A stretch of 11,777 bases of DNA. Origin: Myxococcales bacterium. GTDB taxonomy: Bacteria > Myxococcota > Myxococcia > Myxococcales > Anaeromyxobacteraceae. The notes beneath the pieces were generated by a model, which saw only the letters and a list, made by a program, of their open reading frames with translations, ran no database searches and had not been told where the DNA came from. The position numbers and the translations under genes are program-made. The stretch spans positions 1-11,777 of the forward strand of contig JAJYAW010000048.1 in NCBI GenBank assembly GCA_021779335.1, written 5' to 3'. Positions 7,801 to 11,777 of the stretch are shown one piece after another. Positions within the stretch are counted from its first letter, which is position 1, and each line of letters begins with the position of its first letter.

Positions 7801-8497
7801 GTCCATCTGGATCGTCGGCGGCGACGGCTGGGCCTACGACATCGGCTACGGCGGCCTGGACCACGTCATCGCCCAGGGGCGCGACGTGAACATCCTGATC
7901 CTCGACACCGAGGTCTACTCCAACACCGGCGGCCAGGCCTCCAAGGCCACGCCCATGGGCGCGGCGGCCAAGTTCGCCACCGCCGGCAAGACCATGCCCA
8001 AGAAGGACCTGGCCATGCTGGCCATGGGCTACGGCCACCCCTACGTGGCCCGCGTGGCCATGGGGGCCAAGGACGCCCAGACGGTCAACGCCTTCAAGGA
8101 GGCCGACGGCTACTCCGGCACCTCGGTGATCCTGGCCTACTCGCACTGCATCGCGCACGGCTACGACATGGCCGACGCGCTCACCCAGCAGGAGCGGGCG
8201 GTGGACTCGGCCTACTGGCCGCTCTTCCGCTACGACCCGCGGCGCATCGCGGCCGGCGAGAGCCCGCTCAAGCTGGACAGCGCGGCGCCCAAGATCGACC
8301 TGCAGGCCTTCCTGGCCGGCGAGACCCGCTTCCGCCAGGTGGAGCAGGCCAACCCGGCCATCTACAAGAAGCTCATGGACCAGGCGCAGCTCGACGTGCG
8401 CGAGAAGTACGCCCTCTACGAGCAGCTGGTCCGCTCCATGAGCCCGGCCAACCGGGTGCCGGGCGCGGCCGGCGCGCCGCCCAAGGCCCGGAGCTGA
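4895..8497 (+). CDS. nifJ: Pyruvate:ferredoxin (flavodoxin) oxidoreductase, single-chain type
   Basis: This 1200-residue cytosolic enzyme oxidises pyruvate with coenzyme A to acetyl-CoA and CO2 and passes electrons to ferredoxin or flavodoxin. All domains of the one-chain type are present. YPITPSS (29-35, with substrate-binding Thr32) opens domain I. The two ferredoxin-like [4Fe-4S] sites are Cys697/700/703/707 and Cys753/756/759/763. The proximal cluster near the thiamine site uses Cys826, Cys829, Cys854 and Cys1085. The thiamine-diphosphate motif runs from GDGWAYDIG (976-984) to SNTGG (1009-1013). The length is typical. The ATG at 4895 has GAGGAGG at 4882-4888, six bases upstream. The gene stands alone, divergent from the cytochrome gene and followed by two hairpins. 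The reaction is reversible in some anaerobes, so it may serve fermentation, respiration or pyruvate synthesis. No nitrogen-fixation genes are nearby, so a role with nitrogenase is not supported here. Confidence 0.97.
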   Translation: MAGRRMVTMDGNEAVASVAYRINEVAAIYPITPSSNMGEWADEWSAKGQKNIWGTVPSVAEMQSEGGAAGAVHGALQSGALTTTFTASQGLLLMIPNMYKIAGELTAFCMHVSARTLATHALSIFGDHSDVMAVRQTGFALLASASVQEAHDFAVIAQLASLRSRVPFLHFFDGFRTSHEVAKIEELTDDDLRALMPEALVAAHRARALSPDAPSVRGTAQNPDAFFQAREACNPYYADCHLHVQAAMDLFAKQVGRQYHLFEYLGHPEAERVVVIMGSGCETAQETVEHLVAQGEKVGLIKVRLYRPFALGEFMTALPRTVHHLAVLDRTKEPGALGEPLYQDVVTALREAEQAHIDRFHHQLTVLGGRYGLSSKEFTPAMVKAVFDELGRPRPKRHFTVGINDDVTHLSLKYDPAFDIEKPDVVRALFYGLGADGTVGANKNSIKIIGEDTPNYAQGYFVYDSKKSGSITISHLRFGPRPIRSQYLVTKANFVACHQFGFLEKYEMLEFAAPGATFLLNSIYGPDQVWSQLPREVQELILQRQLKFYVIDAFKVARETGMGVRINTIMQTCFFAISGVLPRDEAIAHIKKATEKTYARKGADVVRKNFQAIDETLANLFEVKTAGRAVGGPRRPPTVSEAAPEFVQRVTALMLAGKGDLLPVSAFPVDGTWPSATSRWEKRAIALEVPTWEPSLCIQCNKCALICPHACIRPKFYDPAALADAPPTFKSMDFKSAEVKGKKYSLQVSTDDCTGCTLCVEICPAESKTEKGRKAINMADVLPIREAERRNWDFFLAIPDAERKGLKLDVKGTQFLQPLFEFSGACTGCGETPYVKLLTQLYGDRAIIANATGCSSIYGANLPTTPYTRNGDGRGPAWANSLFEDNAEFGYGIRLAVDKQAEHARELLSTLGGSVGDELVKAILEADQSDEKGIDAQRERLKLLKNKLARATGFEGRWLGQIADYLLKKSIWIVGGDGWAYDIGYGGLDHVIAQGRDVNILILDTEVYSNTGGQASKATPMGAAAKFATAGKTMPKKDLAMLAMGYGHPYVARVAMGAKDAQTVNAFKEADGYSGTSVILAYSHCIAHGYDMADALTQQERAVDSAYWPLFRYDPRRIAAGESPLKLDSAAPKIDLQAFLAGETRFRQVEQANPAIYKKLMDQAQLDVREKYALYEQLVRSMSPANRVPGAAGAPPKARS

Positions 8498-8537
8498 GGC
8501 GGCGCCGCCTCGACCGGGCGGCCAGGTGACGCGTCGT

Positions 8538-8566
8538 GGGTCCGGCCCGCGTGGTGGGCCGGACCC
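8538..8566 (+). terminator. Strong hairpin after nifJ, probable transcription terminator
   Basis: GGGTCCGGCCC (8538-8548) and GGGCCGGACCC (8556-8566) form a perfect 11 bp stem with a seven-base loop, 41 bases after the nifJ stop. There is no T-tract (TCTC follows), so either the very stable stem is enough or it acts as a 3'-end protecting structure. It separates nifJ from the binding-protein/kinase pair. Confidence 0.5.
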
Positions 8567-8569
8567 TCT

Positions 8570-8585
8570 CCCTTCGGGCGAAGGG
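8570..8585 (+). terminator. Second small hairpin directly after the first
   Basis: CCCTTC (8570-8575) and GAAGGG (8580-8585) pair around the four-base loop GGGC, followed by TTGG. It starts four bases after the larger hairpin, giving a tandem arrangement between nifJ and the next gene. Without a T-run the terminator label is tentative. Confidence 0.35.
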
Positions 8586-8665
8586 TTGGCCGTGATCAGG
8601 GCGCGGCGGAGTGGCCGGCGTAGGATGGCCGGGCGCCCGGCGGCCGGCCGGGCCCGGAGCACGCC

Positions 8666-9766
8666 ATGTCCCGTCTCGCCCGACCCGCCTGGCTCCCCGT
8701 CGCGCTGCTCCTGGCGGCCTGCCAGCGCCAGCCCATCAAGCTGGGCGGCGCCTTCGGCCTCTCCGGCCGCCACTACGACCTCGGCGTCTCGGGCCGCGAC
8801 GGTGCCACGCTCGCGGTCGAGGAGCTGAACGCCGCGGGCGGCGTGGGCGGGCGGCGGCTGGAGTTCCTGGTCCGGGACGACGCGCAGGACCCTCGGGTCG
8901 CCCGCGCCGCCGTCCAGGCGCTCGTCGACCAGGGCGTGGTGGCCATCGTGGGCCACATGACGAGCGCCATGACCGAGGCGACGCTGCCGCTGGCCAACCA
9001 GGCCCACGTGCTCCTGGTGAGCCCGACCACCAGCGCCTCCACCTTCCAGGGGCGGGACGACTGGCTCATCATGCTCTACCCGTCGACCCGGAGCAGCACC
9101 GCCATGCTGGTGGAGCGGCTCGCGGCGGTGGATGGCGTGCGCCGGCTCGCCGTCATCTACGACCTCTCCAACCGCGCCTTCACCGAGTCGTGGCACGATC
9201 TCGTGAAGGCGGGGCTGGAGGCCCGCGGCGGCCAGGTGCTGGCCGTCCCCTTCACCTCGGGCGAGGACCGCTCCATGGGCGCGCTGGCCGAGCGGGCCCT
9301 GGCGGCGCGGCCCGACGGCGTGCTCGTGGTGGCCAACGCCCTCGACTCGGCGTCCCTCTGCCAGCAGCTCCGCAAGCGGAGCGCCGTCGTGCGCCTCTAC
9401 GGGACGGACTGGGGCTTCACGCAGGACGGCGTCGCCCAGGGGGGCCGGGCCGTGGACGGGGCCATCTTCACCCTCAAGGTGGACCTGGAGGACCGGACGC
9501 CGACGTTCCAGCGCTTCCGCAACGCCTACCAGGTCCGCTTCGGCCGGGTGCCGGACTTCGCCGCCATGCTCGGCTACGAGGCGGTACAGGTCGTCGCGGC
9601 CGGGCTCCGGCGCGACGCCAGCCGCGAGGGGCTGCGGGCGGCCATCCTCGGGCTCGGCACCGTCAACGGGCTCCAGGAGGACTTCCGCATCGACCGCTTC
9701 GGCGACGTGGGCCGCCGCCAGTTCCTCATGACGGTCCGGGACGGCCGGATCGTGCCGCTCCGATGA
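8666..9766 (+). CDS. Periplasmic-binding-protein-like lipoprotein, branched-chain amino acid (LivJ-type) family
   Basis: This 366-residue exported protein of the type 1 periplasmic binding fold (Peripla_BP_6, Leu/Ile/Val-binding family) likely binds a small solute outside the inner membrane. The signal peptide ends in a canonical lipobox LAAC with Cys19, so it is probably membrane-tethered. Family landmarks are GAFGLSGRHYDLG (28-40), RDGATLAVEELNAAGGVGGR (44-63), VAIVGHMTSA (92-101), LPLANQAHVLLVSPTTSA (107-124), YGTDWGF near the middle of lobe 2, and FAAMLGYEAVQVVAAGLRR towards the C-terminus. The ATG at 8666 has CGGAG at 8655-8659. The stop overlaps the start of the following histidine kinase (ATGA), so the two are almost certainly co-translated. 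No permease or ATPase is visible, which favours a sensory over a transport role, although genes outside the window could supply them. The ligand cannot be named from sequence; members of this family bind amino acids, amides, urea and aromatic acids. Confidence 0.9.
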   Translation: MSRLARPAWLPVALLLAACQRQPIKLGGAFGLSGRHYDLGVSGRDGATLAVEELNAAGGVGGRRLEFLVRDDAQDPRVARAAVQALVDQGVVAIVGHMTSAMTEATLPLANQAHVLLVSPTTSASTFQGRDDWLIMLYPSTRSSTAMLVERLAAVDGVRRLAVIYDLSNRAFTESWHDLVKAGLEARGGQVLAVPFTSGEDRSMGALAERALAARPDGVLVVANALDSASLCQQLRKRSAVVRLYGTDWGFTQDGVAQGGRAVDGAIFTLKVDLEDRTPTFQRFRNAYQVRFGRVPDFAAMLGYEAVQVVAAGLRRDASREGLRAAILGLGTVNGLQEDFRIDRFGDVGRRQFLMTVRDGRIVPLR

Positions 9767-11775
9767 TCGGGTCGCGCCCCACCCCGCTCTCCGCCTGGCT
9801 GACGGGCTCGGCGCTGCTCATCGCGCTGGTCCCGGCGCTGCTGCTCGGCGGGGTGGCGCTCCGCGATCTGTCGGCGCGGGAGCAGGAGCGGGCCGCCGAG
9901 CGGAGCGCCCAGCTCGCCCAGGCCGTGGCGGGGGAGGTGGGGCGCATCCTCCAGGCCCAGGTCATCCACCTCACCGAGGTGAGCATCGAGGCCGAGCGCC
10001 ACCCGGAGGCCAGCGCCGCCTGGCTGGAGGAGACGCTGGACGTCCACGTCGCGGCCAACCCGATGCTCCGCGCGCTCCTCCTGACGGACCGGCGTGGCCG
10101 GGTCATCCACGAGCGCCCCGCCGATCCGGACCTCCACGGCACCGACCTCTCCCGGCAGCCGTGGCTGGAGGAGGCCTGGTCCACCGGCGCGCCGACCTGG
10201 TCCGCCGCCACCATCTCGCCGACCGGTCGGCCGGTGGTCACCCTGGTGGTGCCCGGGGCGCGCTGGGCGGTGGTGGGGTACCTCGACCTCGCCGCCCTGT
10301 CGGACATCGTGGACCGGATCCGCGGCGGCCCGGCCGGCGGCGCCACGGTGCTGGACCGCGACGGGGCCATCCTGGCCGACCGCGACGTGGCGCTGGTGCG
10401 ACAGCACGCCAGCCTGCGCGAGCTGCCGCTGGTGAAGCGGGCGCTCTACGGCGAGGAGGGCACGGAGGTGATCTCGCTGCGGGGGGAGGACCGGCTCGCC
10501 AGCGTGGCCACCGTCCCCTCCACGCGCTGGGTCGTCCTGGTGGCCGAGCCGGTGCAGGCCGCCTTCGCCAAGCTGGAGCGGTCGCGCCTGCTCCTGCTCC
10601 TGGTGCTGGCGGGCGGGCTGGCGGCGGCGGGGCTCACCTCGGCCCTGCTCTCCCGCCGCATCCTCCGGCCAGTCCGCGCCCTCGGGGCGCGGGTCCGCGC
10701 CCTGGCCGCCGGGGAGCCCCTGCCGGCGGCCGGGCCGGCCGGGGCCATCCGCTTCCGCGAGCTCGAGCAGCTCACGGCCGGCTTCGAGGCCATGGCGCAG
10801 GCGGTGCGGGGCCGGCAGGAGGCGCTGGAGCGCTCCGAGGCCAACCTGCGGCACATCGTCGAGACGCCGCTGGTGGGCGTCCTGCGCACCGACCTGGCGA
10901 GCGAGATCCTGTTCGCCAACGAGGCCATGGCCCGCATCCTCGGCGTCCCCTCGGCGGCGGCGCTCGCGGGGCGCCGCATGGTGGACTTCTACGTCGACCC
11001 GGAGCAGCGCCGGCAGGTGGTGGAGGACGTCCTCGCCTCCGGCCAGTCGGTCAACCGCGAGGTCGAGCTCCGCACGCCGGCGGGGGAGCGGCGCGTCGGG
11101 CTCCTCAACGTGACGCAGGAGGGTGACGCCCTCGTCAGCCTGGTCGCCGACATCACGGCCCTCAAGCAGAGCGCCGCCGAGCGGGAGCGGCTGGAGCAGC
11201 AGCTGGAGCGGGCCCAGCGCATCGAGGCGGTCGGGCGGCTGGCCGGCGGCGTGGCCCACGACCTCAACAACGTGCTGACCGCCATCATCGGCTACGCCCA
11301 CATGCTGGCCGAGGCGCTGCCGCCGGAGCACGAGGAGCGCGAGAGCGTGGACGGGATCCTGGAGGCCGCCGGGCGGGCCACCGGCATGACGCGCAGCCTG
11401 CTCACCTTCAGCCGCAAGCAGCCCCTCCAGCCGCGGCCGGTGGACCTGCGCGACCTCGTGCGCGGCGCGGCCGCACTGCTGCGCCGCCTGCTGGGCGAGG
11501 ACGTGGAGTTCGTCCTCGACCTGCCCCAGGAGCCGCTGGTGGCGGTGGTGGACCCGGCGCGCCTGGAGCAGGTGCTGGTCAACCTGGGCACCAACGCCCG
11601 CGACGCCATGCCGGGCGGCGGGCGGCTCACCGTCGCGGCGGCGCACGTCGAGCTCCAGGCCGGCGACGCCGCGCGCCACGGCCTGGGCGGGGCCGGCGCC
11701 TTCGTCCGGCTCACCGTCAGCGACGAAGGCCAGGGGATGACCGAGGAGGTGCAGCGGCAGGCCTTCGAGCCCTAG
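9763..11775 (+). CDS. Membrane sensor histidine kinase (dCache-HAMP-PAS-HisKA-HATPase), C-terminally truncated
   Basis: The 670-residue product is an inner-membrane sensor of a two-component system. Domains in order: transmembrane helix (about 12-32); periplasmic dCache-like sensor (about 35-270, with LTDRRGRVIHE and DLSRQPWLEEA in the first lobe and VLDRDGAILADRD in the second); transmembrane helix (about 275-296); HAMP (297-350); PAS (about 358-468); HisKA with H-box GGVAHDLNN, where His499 is the phospho-acceptor; and a HATPase domain with the N-box NLGTNARDAM (607-616, Asn611) and G1 box DEGQGM (654-659). The frame stops at TAG directly after Phe-Glu-Pro (668-670), where kinases of this type normally continue FFTTK and then the G2 GTGLGL box. 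The ATP lid end and last strands are therefore missing, so the protein as read should not be fully active, unless the stop is an error at the sequence end two bases later. The ATG overlaps the binding-protein stop by four bases. No response regulator is seen. Confidence 0.88.
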   Translation: MIGSRPTPLSAWLTGSALLIALVPALLLGGVALRDLSAREQERAAERSAQLAQAVAGEVGRILQAQVIHLTEVSIEAERHPEASAAWLEETLDVHVAANPMLRALLLTDRRGRVIHERPADPDLHGTDLSRQPWLEEAWSTGAPTWSAATISPTGRPVVTLVVPGARWAVVGYLDLAALSDIVDRIRGGPAGGATVLDRDGAILADRDVALVRQHASLRELPLVKRALYGEEGTEVISLRGEDRLASVATVPSTRWVVLVAEPVQAAFAKLERSRLLLLLVLAGGLAAAGLTSALLSRRILRPVRALGARVRALAAGEPLPAAGPAGAIRFRELEQLTAGFEAMAQAVRGRQEALERSEANLRHIVETPLVGVLRTDLASEILFANEAMARILGVPSAAALAGRRMVDFYVDPEQRRQVVEDVLASGQSVNREVELRTPAGERRVGLLNVTQEGDALVSLVADITALKQSAAERERLEQQLERAQRIEAVGRLAGGVAHDLNNVLTAIIGYAHMLAEALPPEHEERESVDGILEAAGRATGMTRSLLTFSRKQPLQPRPVDLRDLVRGAAALLRRLLGEDVEFVLDLPQEPLVAVVDPARLEQVLVNLGTNARDAMPGGGRLTVAAAHVELQAGDAARHGLGGAGAFVRLTVSDEGQGMTEEVQRQAFEP

Positions 11776-11777
11776 AT

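Noticed and set aside
5011..8529. A 1172-codon plus-strand frame inside nifJ, and a similar long frame at 2027-4699
   Set aside because: Both overlap clear genes in another frame and translate to Arg/Pro/Gly-rich text without domains. They reflect the scarcity of stop codons at this GC content.
8628..8641. A 14-base perfect palindrome (GCCGGGC/GCCCGGC) upstream of the binding-protein gene, considered as an operator
   Set aside because: It is made only of G and C, has no loop, and is followed directly by more GGCC runs. Such palindromes are expected often at this composition, so no function can be supported.
8586..8665. A promoter for the binding-protein/kinase pair (TTGGCC at 8586 and TAGGAT at 8621)
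   Set aside because: The spacing between the two hexamers is 29 bases, too long for a sigma-70-type promoter, and no better pair was found.
4814..9196. A 1460-codon open frame on the minus strand opposite nifJ
   Set aside because: It is antisense to the strongly supported nifJ gene and the start of the binding-protein gene. Its composition is that of a reverse-complement shadow (Gly/Val/His/Leu-rich) and it has no motifs.
8611..9762. A long N-terminal extension of the histidine kinase frame upstream of 9763
   Set aside because: This part overlaps the whole binding-protein gene out of frame and is low-complexity. The ATG at 9763 leads straight into the first transmembrane segment and overlaps the preceding stop in the usual ATGA manner.
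1..11777. CRISPR arrays, tRNA or rRNA genes, insertion sequences and phage attachment sites
   Set aside because: No regularly spaced direct repeats, tRNA-like cloverleaf, transposase-like protein or terminal repeats were recognised by eye in the window.

Overview
The window is very GC-rich, with G or C at nearly every third codon position. Six genes cover most of it. The combination of a multihaem cytochrome carrying CX4CH/CX3CH haem motifs of the kind described in Geobacter, a one-chain pyruvate:ferredoxin oxidoreductase, a proB-proA-rsfS cluster and this base composition suggests an anaerobic or facultative metal-respiring delta-proteobacterial/Myxococcota lineage. Anaeromyxobacter is the best guess. 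That is inference from gene content and composition; no rRNA or other taxonomic marker lies in the window.

Region 1 (22-3125, + strand) is a tight housekeeping cluster: proB (glutamate 5-kinase), proA (gamma-glutamyl phosphate reductase) and rsfS (ribosomal silencing factor). The rsfS product has an unusual, strongly basic N-terminal tail of about 70 residues. The nadD gene often found between proA and rsfS is absent.

Region 2 (3176-4636, - strand) converges on rsfS. It encodes a secreted, probably lipid-anchored c-type cytochrome with 13 predicted haem-attachment motifs: ten CXXCH, two CX3CH and one CX4CH. A GTG start at 4636 with a good ribosome binding site is preferred over a TTG further upstream.

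Region 3 (4637-4894) is the divergent control region between the cytochrome and the pyruvate:ferredoxin oxidoreductase. It holds a 9/10 match to the FNR/Anr-type box (TTGAT-N4-ATCAA), a possible extended -10 promoter, and two inverted repeats built from the same heptamer pair (GGTCCCG/CGGGACC), one near each gene.

Region 4 (4895-8497, + strand) is a complete nifJ-type pyruvate:ferredoxin (flavodoxin) oxidoreductase with all expected cluster cysteines and the thiamine-diphosphate motif. Two tandem hairpins follow it.

Region 5 (8666-11775, + strand) is a two-gene unit joined by an ATGA overlap: a lipoprotein of the branched-chain-amino-acid-type periplasmic binding family, then a membrane histidine kinase (TM, dCache-like sensor, TM, HAMP, PAS, HisKA, HATPase). 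The kinase reading frame stops directly after the Phe-Glu-Pro of the F-box, before the G2 glycine box, two bases from the end of the window. It is therefore either a truncated gene or an artefact of a sequence end.

Taken together, regions 2-4 look like an oxygen-responsive module linking pyruvate oxidation (low-potential ferredoxin) with a surface or periplasmic electron carrier. Region 5 looks like a ligand-sensing pair in which a binding lipoprotein may present a solute to the kinase. Both functional links are inferences from gene order.
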